Of a stretch of 64,000 nucleotides of DNA, positions 17,412-26,029 are shown in pieces; within the stretch, counting starts at the first letter, position 1; every line of letters starts with the position of its first letter. The stretch is from contig JAFVFN010000018.1 of the NCBI GenBank assembly GCA_017475405.1, positions 1 to 64,000 on the forward strand. Reading direction: 5' to 3'. A program made the position numbers and the translations under genes. Below the pieces are notes generated by a model that saw nothing but the letters and a program-made list of their open reading frames with translations, did no database searches and was not told the origin of the DNA. Origin of the DNA: Elusimicrobiaceae bacterium. GTDB lineage: Bacteria > Elusimicrobiota > Elusimicrobia > Elusimicrobiales > Elusimicrobiaceae.

Positions 17412-17502
17412 TTAAACTATAGCGTAGCCAAATATGTCGAGCGGCATTTTAGAACAGATCGGTGCGGGCAGAACTACTCATTATAAATTCAAAGCGGTAT
17501 AA
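17412..17502 (+). pseudogene. decayed winged-helix C-terminus
   Basis: In one frame LNYSVAKYVE, then after a one-base shift GILEQIGAGRTTHYKF with a stop at 17500. Such GxLExxGxGRxTxY tails close winged-helix domains of AlbA_2-type ATP-binding regulators and Fic-like proteins. No longer open frame surrounds it, so it looks like the end of a disrupted gene beside the repeat. The rest of 17190-17645 shows no gene. Confidence 0.4.
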
Positions 17503-17645
17503 AAAATCCAAAACCAAACGCTAAATTCCTGCGTTTTTGGTAGAATTATTTCTATTCTTTGACTAAGGAACAATATAAAAACGTGCTAATACTGTATGTC
17601 TTTTAATATAAGGATGTTTCGGCAAACCGTAACTTGAGGAATGTC

Positions 17646-19652
17646 TTATAACTGGTTGGTCAGCGCCGTTACAAGTCCAGCCGTCCAGGATAACTCCAAC
17701 GGTTCGGTCATTTCCTCAGACATCGTAAAATCTTTTTCAAATAGTCTGGTTACCAAATCCGCTACAAATACTGGATCACTGACTCCCAGGCTCATTTCTT
17801 TATTTACATACAAACTCATCTTGTCAAAATTAGCCGATCCGACCACAGCCCATCCATCATACACAGCCGCTTTGACGTGACTCATTCCGTTATAAAAATA
17901 AACACGTACTCCGTTGGCCAGTAATCGGTTAGCCATATAGCGATTATTGGTATCCATAATGGCAAAATCGTTTTCTCCGGGTAAAATAACACGCACATCC
18001 ACCCCGCGTCCGCGTGCATCAATAAGATCGCGCACAATACGGTCATCGGAAAAATATGCATTTTCAATATAGATGCGTTTTTTGGCACGACGAATAGCTT
18101 CCCGCTGCGCGGCAAAGATTTCACTTTCATGGGGCTTGGTGTACATCAGGCGCACATCTATCATGTCGGGCTCTTCCTGATTCACTTCACGTTTTTTCTT
18201 ACTAAACAGTTGTCGGTAAGCAGCGCCGTAGTCTCCGCCCAGGCCCGTAAACGACCAGTTTTGATAAAAGTTTTTAACCAGTCTTCCCACCACCGGCCCC
18301 TCCAAGCGCACCATCATATCATGCCAGATATAGCGGTACGCTTCACCAATATTCATGCCTCCCGTAAAAGCAACTTTTCGGTCTACAATATATACTTTAC
18401 TATGATCAAAGGTGCTCCACGGGTTTAAATGGGTACGCGCTTTAGCCGGTGATTTTTTACGCAAATACGAAGTAATATATTTGGGCATAATAAAGTCTGC
18501 TAGCGGCATAAGTTCCGGGTTTTTACTGGAGTTGAGTACTGTATTTAGTTCATCTACAATGACACGTACATCAATCCCCTCTGCAGCCCGCTTTTTCATA
18601 ATATCGGCCATAGCTAATCCATACGGATCTGCCATAAAAATATATACGGTCGTGAAAATACTTTCCCGGGCATGTTGCATGGCCAGCATCCATTGTGCAA
18701 AGAACTCTTCCCCGTCAATTAACAATTGGATGCGGGCCTTGTAATTTTGTTTGCTGATGTGTTTATCAAGCCAACTATTAAACGCTGCTAAGTCCATCTC
18801 TTCACCGCTGACATTTAAAGGCGGCACTTCCTTGAGGTCTCGCAGGGCCGGTCCAAAGGAGCTGTACAAACTCGAAGTAGTTACCGCTACCAACCGATGT
18901 GTGGTGGTAAACGGAGCCTTGAGTGTACTCCACAGGTGACTCTTAATCAAAAACGAATAAATAAACGACGCCGAAAACCTCAAGGCACTCATCTCTTTTT
19001 TAACTTGGTAATATTCGGGCAACTGCAAACGAATTGTTTGTTTCTTGATCGTATCAATATACAAAAACGGGGAAAGCGCAATTTTTTCAAGCGGGAGTAA
19101 AAACCGTGTATAGGTTTGATCCTGGTTAGCAACACTCTCTTCCAAACTTTGACGCACCAGTTCACTAAATACGGCTGCCTCAATTTTCCCAATGATTTTA
19201 ACTTCAGGCGGCACTTGGTTTAACGGTACTAAATCCGGTGTCCCGTCCGAACGGCGATACAACAACGTTTGCACATTGTAAATGACCAATACGCATCCTG
19301 TATTGGGTTGGTCCGGTACCAGTGCTTCAATGGATTTATGTAAGATAGCTTGCCACTGTGTGTCACTTAATAATACGGGCAATCGGTTTTCGACAGAGGG
19401 TTCCTGGGCTTGTACACTAAGCCGTGCCACCCGTTCAGCTCCTACTTTTTTAGTTTTATCCAGTGCAGCAACAAACCATAAAGGAGTCCCTTCCAATTGA
19501 TAGTGGATGAACAGGTTTTTACCCTGAACAAAAATTTCTTGGGGACGTAACTCATGGGCGGCCACACGAGAAAATGTTTCCCGTTGATACGGTACATGCG
19601 AACAGGCCGCCAAAACCAGAGAAATAACAATATACAAGAATACTTTTTTCAC
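17646..19652 (-). CDS. phospholipase D / cardiolipin synthase-like lipoprotein
   Basis: 668 residues from a GTG start. A lipoprotein signal ends LVLAAC at 17, so the protein is probably membrane-anchored in the periplasm. Two HKD motifs are intact: HSKVYIVDRKVAFTGG at 417 and HVKAAVYDGWAVVGSAN at 592. That is the two-lobed PLD catalytic pair of cardiolipin synthases and related phosphatidyltransferases. The first 260 residues have no motif I recognise. ClsC-like phospholipid synthesis is likely; a nuclease is less so because of the lipid anchor. TATAAT lies about 30 nt upstream. Confidence 0.82.
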   Translation of the reverse strand: MKKVFLYIVISLVLAACSHVPYQRETFSRVAAHELRPQEIFVQGKNLFIHYQLEGTPLWFVAALDKTKKVGAERVARLSVQAQEPSVENRLPVLLSDTQWQAILHKSIEALVPDQPNTGCVLVIYNVQTLLYRRSDGTPDLVPLNQVPPEVKIIGKIEAAVFSELVRQSLEESVANQDQTYTRFLLPLEKIALSPFLYIDTIKKQTIRLQLPEYYQVKKEMSALRFSASFIYSFLIKSHLWSTLKAPFTTTHRLVAVTTSSLYSSFGPALRDLKEVPPLNVSGEEMDLAAFNSWLDKHISKQNYKARIQLLIDGEEFFAQWMLAMQHARESIFTTVYIFMADPYGLAMADIMKKRAAEGIDVRVIVDELNTVLNSSKNPELMPLADFIMPKYITSYLRKKSPAKARTHLNPWSTFDHSKVYIVDRKVAFTGGMNIGEAYRYIWHDMMVRLEGPVVGRLVKNFYQNWSFTGLGGDYGAAYRQLFSKKKREVNQEEPDMIDVRLMYTKPHESEIFAAQREAIRRAKKRIYIENAYFSDDRIVRDLIDARGRGVDVRVILPGENDFAIMDTNNRYMANRLLANGVRVYFYNGMSHVKAAVYDGWAVVGSANFDKMSLYVNKEMSLGVSDPVFVADLVTRLFEKDFTMSEEMTEPLELSWTAGLVTALTNQL

Positions 19653-19735
19653 GGAAAATCCCAGAAGAACTGATGCTTTATTATAACAAATTGTGTTTTT
19701 GTAACAAAGTTGAAAAAATAATGTAGAATAGAGAG

Positions 19736-19980
19736 GTAGTAATACTTAAAATTTAATCTGTTTTTGGAACCGTATAAGGAATACGGAGTACTTTTGGGAG
19801 ACCAAGAGTCTGAGAGAACGTCAAAAGCAGCCAATTAGAAACACGAAATAGTAGGCACTGCAAACCGACTATTTTGTGTTGAATGTTTATTGCTTTATGC
19901 AATAAACTACGGCTGTGCACATGGGACTGTTCTCTCAGCTCAAGTGCAACAGCCGTTTGTTATACGTTTACCCGAACAGA
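19736..19980 (+). promoter_or_regulatory. structured P1-P6 leader RNA, copy 1 (pilin)
   Basis: P1 pairs CTGTTTTTGG (19758-19767) with TCAAAAGCAG (19821-19830), with hairpins CCGTAT/ATACGG and CTTTTGG/CCAAGAG inside. CTGAGAGAAC (19810-19819) is perfectly complementary to GTTCTCTCAG (19929-19938) in the loop of P6, whose arms are at 19910-19920 and 19944-19955. A conserved AACAG at 19975-19979 precedes AGGAGA and the pilin ATG. TAGAAT at 19724-19729 is the likely -10. No terminator separates it from the gene. Confidence 0.8.
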
Positions 19981-19999
19981 TACCACCTAGGAGAAATGT

Positions 20000-20479
20000 A
20001 TGATAAAAAACCAAACAGCATTCACACTCATTGAGCTATTAGTAGTGATATTGATTATAGGTATTCTAGCAGCGATAGCGCTACCACAGTATAAGTTAGC
20101 CGTGACAAAAAGCAGATTGGCAACGATTCGTCCGTTACTAGCCTCTGTCAAATCAGCTGAGGAAGCTTATTATTTGGCCAATGGGGAATATACTGGGCGT
20201 ATAAACAACCTAGATATAGACTCATCAGGATGTTTAGAAATAGGAGGATATGGGGTCATTGCATGCGATTCATATTTCTTACTTGATCCATTAGATGATC
20301 ACACACCAAATATTCGAGCAGCATACTGTCCAAATCATCATTTAAATTGGAGTGCCGATTGTCTCGGGAACAGAGATTTTATTTATACAGTGTGGTTCTC
20401 CAATTCTGATAAACCAAACCAAATAGAATGTATAGGAAAAACTGACCTTGGTAAAAAAGTGTGTAATTCCCTAAATTGA
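20000..20479 (+). CDS. type IV pilin-like protein
   Basis: 159 residues. Leader MIKNQTA, then FTLIELLVVILIIGILAAIA, the prepilin signal and helix. The conserved QYKLAVTKSRLATIRPLLAS and YYLANGEYT blocks follow. A close paralogue is encoded on the other strand at 24092-24571 (same ATIRP.LAS.KSAEE, YCP, VWFS and KTDLG.KVCN.LN blocks). Cysteines near the end could make the usual C-terminal disulfide loop. The ribosome binding site AGGAGA is 6 nt before ATG. Expressed behind leader RNA copy 1. Confidence 0.92.
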   Translation: MIKNQTAFTLIELLVVILIIGILAAIALPQYKLAVTKSRLATIRPLLASVKSAEEAYYLANGEYTGRINNLDIDSSGCLEIGGYGVIACDSYFLLDPLDDHTPNIRAAYCPNHHLNWSADCLGNRDFIYTVWFSNSDKPNQIECIGKTDLGKKVCNSLN

Positions 20480-20491
20480 AAAAATAAAAGG

Positions 20492-20539
20492 CCCTCTTTT
20501 CTAGGCTCCCTTGATCATACGGAACTATAGAAAAGAGGG
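20492..20539. terminator. hairpin terminator between converging genes
   Basis: CCCTCTTTTCTA (20492-20503) and TAGAAAAGAGGG (20528-20539) form a 12-bp stem with a 24-nt loop, 13 nt after the pilin stop. It could serve both strands. Confidence 0.55.
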
Positions 20540-20568
20540 TTAAATTACTAATACAAGCGTAGGTGTGA

Positions 20569-21060
20569 TTATTTTACTAACTTATCAATTTCCACCGTTA
20601 CTTGTTCTTCCATATCTGGCCTAAACCCTTCCCAGACTTTTACCACGCGGTGTTTTTTATCAAACAACATCGTATGCGGTAAACCGCTTACGCCCATTCC
20701 CTCAGCCAATTCTCCAGCATTATACAAGGCTTTTACTGTAAATCCGTGTTCTTTGGCGGCATCACGCACCGGTCCGGGCGCAGCATCCATAAAAGCACCG
20801 ACGATTTCTACCTGATCACCATATTTTTCTTTTAAGGCATTGACCGCAGGCATCGTTTTTTTGCACCACGGACACCAAGAACCCATAAATACCACAAGCA
20901 CAGGCTTACCGTTGTAATCATCAGACTGCCAAACAACCTCTTCTTCCACAGCCGGAAGCTCGGCAGATTTCAAAGTAACCACTTCCGGCAAGTCCGGCAG
21001 TTTGGGCATACAAGCAGCTGCCAATACGGCTAAAGCTAGTAAAGATACTAATTTTTTCAT
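20569..21060 (-). CDS. TlpA-like thioredoxin-fold lipoprotein
   Basis: 163 residues from ATG 21060, chosen over an upstream in-frame ATG at 21078 because AGGAG is 5 nt away and a lipobox follows (LAVLAAAC at about 17). The thioredoxin fold carries the active-site WCPWC near 69-73 and the cis-Pro in SGLPHTMLF. Proteins of this TlpA/ResA group reduce or exchange disulfides in the periplasm, for example in cytochrome maturation or on disulfide-rich exported proteins such as the pilins here. The target is inferred only. Confidence 0.85.
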   Translation of the reverse strand: MKKLVSLLALAVLAAACMPKLPDLPEVVTLKSAELPAVEEEVVWQSDDYNGKPVLVVFMGSWCPWCKKTMPAVNALKEKYGDQVEIVGAFMDAAPGPVRDAAKEHGFTVKALYNAGELAEGMGVSGLPHTMLFDKKHRVVKVWEGFRPDMEEQVTVEIDKLVK

Positions 21061-21103
21061 ATTTTCTCCTATTTTCAAGTTTCCCCACAGGGGTCATATA
21101 TGA

Positions 21104-21116
21104 TAGAATACAAAAG
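21104..21116 (+). promoter_or_regulatory. -10 directly before a start codon (leaderless)
   Basis: TAGAAT at 21104-21109 ends 7 nt before the ATG at 21117 and no ribosome binding site lies between. Confidence 0.5.
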
Positions 21117-22037
21117 ATGGGTAAATTTATCAATGCCTTAGCCGGCTTTTTGGGCGAGCGGGTAGATATTTTAATCATGCCGCGCAAAGGAGCTAGCACT
21201 AAGTTTAAACTGCGTCGCCTGACGATCTGGGTAGCCGTTATTGTATGGCTGCTCGTGACAGCTGGCGGGCTCTTGTTTTTTGTTCGCGGGTATGACTATA
21301 ATATGGTCAAGGCGGATAATAATCTCATGCGCATTAAGATGAAACTTATTGCCGACGAGTTGGAACGCGGACGTAAATACATAGAACTTACCCACACCAC
21401 GGATATCCAAATGCGCCAAATGCTCGGCATGCCCGGCGGTAAATTTATCAATCTGCCCAAAAACTGGGAAGAAGCCAAAGCCAAGCAAGATGACCGCGCC
21501 AAACAACTTTTCTCGGGAGAGCTTAAAGATTTGGATACTGATGAATTTGAACAATATATTGATGAAATAGAAGACAGTTCCAAAACCCGGTTGGCCAGTT
21601 TCCAGGAGATCGCCTGGTACTTTGCCAATAAAAAAGAGGGATTGAACTCTACCCCCTCTATACGGCCGTCCAATGCGCCGATCAGCTCCGGTTACGGTTA
21701 CCGCTTAGATCCGCTTGGACATCGTACCTCCAAAAAACATAACGGGGTCGATTTTGCCGGTAAACCGGACAGCCCGATTTTCGTGACAGCAGACGGAGTA
21801 GTCCGTCACGCAGGCTGGGTACCGAGTTTTGGGCAGGCTATTTTGGTGGACCACGGGTTTGGCTACTCTACCCTGTATGCTCACACCGCGGGAGCGCAGG
21901 TAAAAACAGGAGACGTAGTCAAAAGAGGCGACAAAATTGCTACAATGGGTTCTAGTGGTCGTTCCACAGGAACGCATTTACATTATGAAGTGTGGAAAGA
22001 CGGGCAAGCCGTTAATCCGCGTAACTATTTTAAATAA
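21117..22037 (+). CDS. M23 family murein endopeptidase
   Basis: 306 residues: one N-terminal membrane helix (about 38-58), a coiled linker, then a LytM domain at about 190-306. Zinc ligands are His208 and Asp212 in HNGVDFAG, and the HxH at 287-289. All are present, so it should be an active peptidoglycan hydrolase rather than an EnvC-like activator. It starts an operon with bactofilin, a SurA-like protein and a PfkB kinase. Pairing of LytM peptidase and bactofilin is common and fits a role in cell shape. Confidence 0.9.
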   Translation: MGKFINALAGFLGERVDILIMPRKGASTKFKLRRLTIWVAVIVWLLVTAGGLLFFVRGYDYNMVKADNNLMRIKMKLIADELERGRKYIELTHTTDIQMRQMLGMPGGKFINLPKNWEEAKAKQDDRAKQLFSGELKDLDTDEFEQYIDEIEDSSKTRLASFQEIAWYFANKKEGLNSTPSIRPSNAPISSGYGYRLDPLGHRTSKKHNGVDFAGKPDSPIFVTADGVVRHAGWVPSFGQAILVDHGFGYSTLYAHTAGAQVKTGDVVKRGDKIATMGSSGRSTGTHLHYEVWKDGQAVNPRNYFK

Positions 22038-22052
22038 TCTTAGGAGAACAGT

Positions 22053-22430
22053 ATGGGATTTTTGAAAAAAGATTCTGATTTTTCCTCCGGTGAACATTTT
22101 TCCGTCGTCAGTGCGGAATGTTACTTTCAGGGCACCTTAAATGTACAGGGTTCCCTGCGGGTAGACGGAACCTTGGAAGGATCTGTAGATAATGCCCGTC
22201 ACGTCATTGTTGGTGATGGCGGCAAAATTGTAGGAGACGTTACCGCTGAGATTGTCGTGTGTGGAGGTACTATCGAAGGCAATGTCTGTGCCGATATGTT
22301 GGAAGTACTTGGCAAGGCCTCTATTGTGGGCGACATTCGCGCCAAAAAAATGATTGTGGAAGAAGGCGGACGCATTGACGGACGCTGCACGATTGGTGAA
22401 GAACAAGTCACCGAAGAAGAAAACAACTAA
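22053..22430 (+). CDS. bactofilin
   Basis: 125 residues, mostly a right-handed beta-helix of the DUF583 family. Short repeating turns such as GTLNVQGSLRVDGTLEGSV and GDVTAEIVVCGGTIEGNV occupy about 20-110, with polar tails on both sides. Bactofilins polymerise without nucleotide at the membrane and recruit wall enzymes. It lies 15 bp after the M23 peptidase gene, its probable partner, and has its own AGGAG. Confidence 0.92.
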   Translation: MGFLKKDSDFSSGEHFSVVSAECYFQGTLNVQGSLRVDGTLEGSVDNARHVIVGDGGKIVGDVTAEIVVCGGTIEGNVCADMLEVLGKASIVGDIRAKKMIVEEGGRIDGRCTIGEEQVTEEENN

Positions 22431-22439
22431 GGAGCAAGT

Positions 22440-23120
22440 ATGATTTCGTTTTTGATTAGACACAAAAAATCTATTTTAATTATTACGCTAGCCTTCTTTT
22501 TAGGCAGTATCGTATATATCGGGTTGGATGCGTATTCCCGCAGCAACTACAGCTTAACAGCTGCGACCGTAGGCGGTCAGAAGATTTCTTACAGAGACTT
22601 GTATCGCCTAAGCGACCAACAGGCCAACCGCTTACGCAGCCAGGGCGTGGACGTCAATGAAGACATGCTTAAATTTTTACAGCAACAAGTTTTATCTTCC
22701 ATGGTCAGCGAAGAGGTATTAAACCAAGCCGCCCAAAAAGCTGGTTTGTGGGTGGCTGATTATGAAGTAGCTTATGATATTAAAACATCTCCCTGGTTTT
22801 CCCAAGACGGCAAATTTGATAAAGCCGCTTATGAATACGCATTAAAATCTTCCGTAGGCGTGACTCCCGCACAATTTGAAGAACAACTGCGCCGCGACAA
22901 ACTGGCCAACCGTTTCCGTCAAACGTTGTATTCTTTCTATAAACTCACGCCGGAAGAAGTCAAATATTCTTACCAGGTACAACACGGTAACCTGAAAGAT
23001 TTTGAAGCCAATAAACAAGATTTTAAATTGGCGTTGATGGATACTAAAATGGAAACGGCCCAAAAAGCATTTTTGGACGATTTCAACAACCGCGTAGAAA
23101 TCAAAACTTTCCTGGAGTAA
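22440..23120 (+). CDS. SurA/PpiD N-terminal-domain-like periplasmic chaperone
   Basis: 226 residues. A membrane helix at about 11-30 anchors a helical domain with the SurA_N_3 pattern: VGGQKISYRDLYRL, then MVSEEVLNQAAQKAGL, DYEVAYDI, and FEEQLRRDKLANRFR. No PPIase (rotamase) domain follows, so it corresponds to PpiD or SurA without its catalytic part. Likely role: holding exported proteins in the periplasm. It lies 9 bp after the bactofilin gene with GGAG. Confidence 0.78.
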   Translation: MISFLIRHKKSILIITLAFFLGSIVYIGLDAYSRSNYSLTAATVGGQKISYRDLYRLSDQQANRLRSQGVDVNEDMLKFLQQQVLSSMVSEEVLNQAAQKAGLWVADYEVAYDIKTSPWFSQDGKFDKAAYEYALKSSVGVTPAQFEEQLRRDKLANRFRQTLYSFYKLTPEEVKYSYQVQHGNLKDFEANKQDFKLALMDTKMETAQKAFLDDFNNRVEIKTFLE

Positions 23121-23123
23121 GCC

Positions 23124-24038
23124 GTGAAAAATAACGAAATGTTAGTAGTCGGCTCGGTAGCTTTTGACACGATTGAAAATGCCAACGGACGTGCCGAGCA
23201 TGTATTGGGCGGTGCAGCCAGTTACGCTTCCATTTGTGCCAGTTATTTTACCAACCCGGCAGTAGTCGCCGTGGTAGGTACCGATTTTACCCAAGAATAC
23301 CGCGCTCCGTTTATTAAACGCGGCGTAGACATTACGGGCGTGGAAGTCAAAGACGGACTTACGTTCCATTGGGGCGGCAGTTACGATGCCGATTTTAATA
23401 CGGCATTTACCAAGTTTACGGACTTAAACGTATTTAAAGACTTTAAACCAGTACTTTCCAAAGAACAACAAAACGCTAAAGCGGTATTTTTGGCCAACAT
23501 CGACCCGGAATTACAGCTCTCCGTACTCAAACAGGTCAAGCATCCCCGTTTGGTTGCATGTGATACCATGAACTATTGGATTTCTTCCAAAAAAGATACC
23601 CTGCTCAAGGTCATTAAACAAATCGATATCCTGTTCTTAAATGAAAACGAAGCACGTCTGCTTACTGGTATTTACAATTTAATACAAGCAGGGAAATGGC
23701 TGCTTAATAAAGGCGTTAAATACGTAATTATTAAGCTCGGATCTAATGGATCTATGCTAGTCAGCAACAAGGGCATTGCCCAGTTGCCTCCGTATATTTT
23801 AGAGCATGTACATGATACCACCGGTGCCGGAGATACCTTTGGCGGCGGTTTTACCGGGTATTTGGCCAGTCTTAAAAATTGGAATAGTCTAAGTGCCATT
23901 AAACGCGCTATGATGATCGGTAATGTAATGGCCTCATTTACCATTGAATCGTTTAGTGTGGTACGTTTGGCAGGCTTAACTCAACAGACCATTAACAAAC
24001 GCTTAAAAGAATATACCGATATGTTACGGTTTGACTAA
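23124..24038 (+). CDS. PfkB family sugar or nucleoside kinase
   Basis: 304 residues from GTG 23124. The N-terminal GGAASYAS motif and the C-terminal DTTGAGDTFGGGFTGYL, with the catalytic Asp in GAGD, define the ribokinase/PfkB family. It has a short, adenosine-kinase-like N-terminal region. The substrate (sugar, nucleoside or sugar phosphate) cannot be told. It starts 3 nt after the SurA-like gene and is the last gene before a terminator. Confidence 0.85.
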   Translation: MKNNEMLVVGSVAFDTIENANGRAEHVLGGAASYASICASYFTNPAVVAVVGTDFTQEYRAPFIKRGVDITGVEVKDGLTFHWGGSYDADFNTAFTKFTDLNVFKDFKPVLSKEQQNAKAVFLANIDPELQLSVLKQVKHPRLVACDTMNYWISSKKDTLLKVIKQIDILFLNENEARLLTGIYNLIQAGKWLLNKGVKYVIIKLGSNGSMLVSNKGIAQLPPYILEHVHDTTGAGDTFGGGFTGYLASLKNWNSLSAIKRAMMIGNVMASFTIESFSVVRLAGLTQQTINKRLKEYTDMLRFD

Positions 24039-24061
24039 CAGGTATATTCACGGATATGATC

Positions 24062-24090
24062 ACTCCTCGCAATTGGCGAGGAGTTATTTA
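24062..24090 (+). terminator. rho-independent terminator after the PfkB gene
   Basis: ACTCCTCGC (24062-24070) and GCGAGGAGT (24076-24084) form a 9-bp stem followed by a T-rich run. Confidence 0.8.
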
Positions 24091-24091
24091 T

Positions 24092-24571
24092 TTAATTAAG
24101 TGTATTACATACTTTTTGCCCCAGATCAGTTTTTGCATTGCATTCTGTTTGATTGGGCTTAACTGATTTCGAGAACCATACCACATAAGAAAATTCGTAT
24201 CCAAAATTACATGTATTCATTTCTTCTGCATAACCCGGACAATAAACAGCTCTAACATTACCATCGTTGACGTTTGTTATAGGGTCAATTCCCCAATCCG
24301 GGCCACATGTTACCCAATCTATACTACTTTTTTTACAAGTTGATAAGTCTATATCTAGAACAGTCCAGTTATCTGTATATCCACCATTGGCTAAATAGTA
24401 TACCTCCTCTGCTGATTTAATAGAGGCTAATACCGGACGAATGGTAGCAAATCGACTTTTAGCCACAGCCAACTTATACTGTGGCAATGCCAATGCCGCT
24501 AAAATGCCTATAATTAATACTACAACTAAAAGCTCTATGAGCGTAAATGCTTGTCTATGTTTGATACACAT
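24092..24571 (-). CDS. type IV pilin-like protein
   Basis: 159 residues. Leader MCIKHRQA, then FTLIELLVVVLIIGILAALA. It is the closest relative in the window of the pilin at 20000-20479, sharing most of the first 60 residues and the C-terminal KTDLGQKVCNTLN. Conserved cysteine pairs suggest disulfides. It has AAGGAG before the start. Unlike its paralogue it has a poly-T promoter and no P1-P6 leader. Confidence 0.92.
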   Translation of the reverse strand: MCIKHRQAFTLIELLVVVLIIGILAALALPQYKLAVAKSRFATIRPVLASIKSAEEVYYLANGGYTDNWTVLDIDLSTCKKSSIDWVTCGPDWGIDPITNVNDGNVRAVYCPGYAEEMNTCNFGYEFSYVVWFSKSVKPNQTECNAKTDLGQKVCNTLN

Positions 24572-24604
24572 AATATCTCCTTATAGGAAATTCCCTATAA
24601 GGAG

Positions 24605-24632
24605 AAGATATCAAAAAAAAAAAACAATGCAA
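24605..24632 (-). promoter_or_regulatory. poly-T spacer promoter of the pilin at 24092-24571
   Basis: Minus strand: TTGCAT at 24632-24627, a 16-nt spacer made of TG, T12 (24624-24613) and GA, then TATCTT at 24610-24605. Confidence 0.6.
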
Positions 24633-24664
24633 GCGTTATTTAGTTTCGTGATTTTTTTGTATCG

Positions 24665-25696
24665 TTATTTACGTTTCACCCCGTCCCCGTAAATAGTTTT
24701 CCAATCATCACGCATAGAAACCGGGATCCAGCCGTTTTCTTTGCAAGACTCTTGCATCTTTTGCGCTTTAGCAGGGTTCCCATACTCACGCTCGGTATCA
24801 TCACACAATAACATAAAGGCTAGTGCCTTATACTTATTGCCTGTAATGACATAGTTTGCCATACTGGCATCTCCCGAACTGTTTCCAAAAGAAAGTACCG
24901 GCTGCACGCCGATTTCCCGGGCAATGACAGAAGGTTTATTCATTTTTACATTTTTGACAATCAGTTCACCGCCCTGTACTAACTCATCATCATGTTTGTA
25001 GATATAATCCAAACCATCGGTATCATGCTGCCCTTTGGCCACAATGGTGTTATCCGAACCAATGATTTGGCGGGCCGGGATCGGTACAACATTTTCTAGG
25101 AGAGTTCGGATAATAAAACGGTCCGTTCCGCTACATACATAGACAATAAATTTATGCGCAAGCAAGTAATCAATGACCTGTAACATCGGCTTGTAATAGG
25201 CTTCACCTTTTTTCATACCTGTATAACCCGGTTCTTCCTGGTTGGCGTAATTTCGGATATACTCCTTAAACTCTTCTAGCGGCATATCCTTAAATACCTG
25301 GATATTTTTAAGGGCATGCTCTTTCTCCATTTCATCGGTCAAGACGCGGGTTTTCATGGCCTGCCGAATTTCTTTAGCTAGGACAATTTGCGCTGGCGTG
25401 GCTTTATCTTTGTAAGCAGGGTCATCTAACACACGATCGGTATATAGGATCCATTCTATATAGATAGGATCAGTTTCATTAAAAAGAGTCCCGTCAAAAT
25501 CAAACACGGCAATGCGGTTTTCCGGCGGTATATAATCCGGTGATCCTTTTTTAGTGACGGCCTTTACATAAGCTGTGAGTTCCTGTTTGGCAGGAGCCGT
25601 ATCATTCCATAAAGACAAAGTGTTTTTATGATTACAAGCACTGAGGCCAAACACAAAAACAGTAATACTGATTAATAATTTAACTGATTTACTCAT
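24665..25696 (-). CDS. HAD-superfamily phosphatase lipoprotein
   Basis: 343 residues. A lipoprotein signal ends FGLSAC at about 21. The HAD motif I is FDFDGTL near 68-74, motif II includes VCSGTDRF, and motif III/IV are around SFGNSSGDASM. The serine-phosphatase-like fold, with an anchored location, points to a periplasmic acid phosphatase acting on small phosphate esters. The substrate is unknown. It is a single gene. Confidence 0.82.
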   Translation of the reverse strand: MSKSVKLLISITVFVFGLSACNHKNTLSLWNDTAPAKQELTAYVKAVTKKGSPDYIPPENRIAVFDFDGTLFNETDPIYIEWILYTDRVLDDPAYKDKATPAQIVLAKEIRQAMKTRVLTDEMEKEHALKNIQVFKDMPLEEFKEYIRNYANQEEPGYTGMKKGEAYYKPMLQVIDYLLAHKFIVYVCSGTDRFIIRTLLENVVPIPARQIIGSDNTIVAKGQHDTDGLDYIYKHDDELVQGGELIVKNVKMNKPSVIAREIGVQPVLSFGNSSGDASMANYVITGNKYKALAFMLLCDDTEREYGNPAKAQKMQESCKENGWIPVSMRDDWKTIYGDGVKRK

Positions 25697-25769
25697 TTTT
25701 CCCTTTTATTTTTTCGACATACAATAAATATTGTAACACATTCGTTGGAAATTATGTTATAATAAAAAA

Positions 25770-26010
25770 GACGTAAGAAAATTTAATCTGTTTTTGGAAC
25801 CGTAATAGATACGGTGCACTTTTGGAAACTCCAAGAGTTCAGTTTCAGTCCAAAAACAGCCGATTTAGGCAAAAACAAGTATGGGTAGCACCCAGATGTG
25901 TTTTTGCTGAATGTTTGTCATCCTTTAGGAATGACAGACTACGGCTGTTATGGCTGGGGCACTGAAACTGACTCTTCCATGGCAGTCGTTTTATTTGGAT
26001 TCATAAACAG
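25770..26010 (+). promoter_or_regulatory. structured P1-P6 leader RNA, copy 2 (pilin)
   Basis: P1 pairs CTGTTTTTGG (25788-25797) with CCAAAAACAG (25850-25859). Inner hairpins are CCGTA/TACGG and CTTTTGG/CCAAGAG. TCAGTTTCAGT (25839-25849) matches ACTGAAACTGA (25961-25971), an 11-bp loop helix abutting P1. P6 pairs 25942-25953 with 25977-25988, partly through G-U. AACAG stands at 26006-26010. TGTTATAAT (hexamer 25758-25763) is the promoter -10. Confidence 0.82.
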
Positions 26011-26029
26011 AAATCATAAGGAGAAGATT

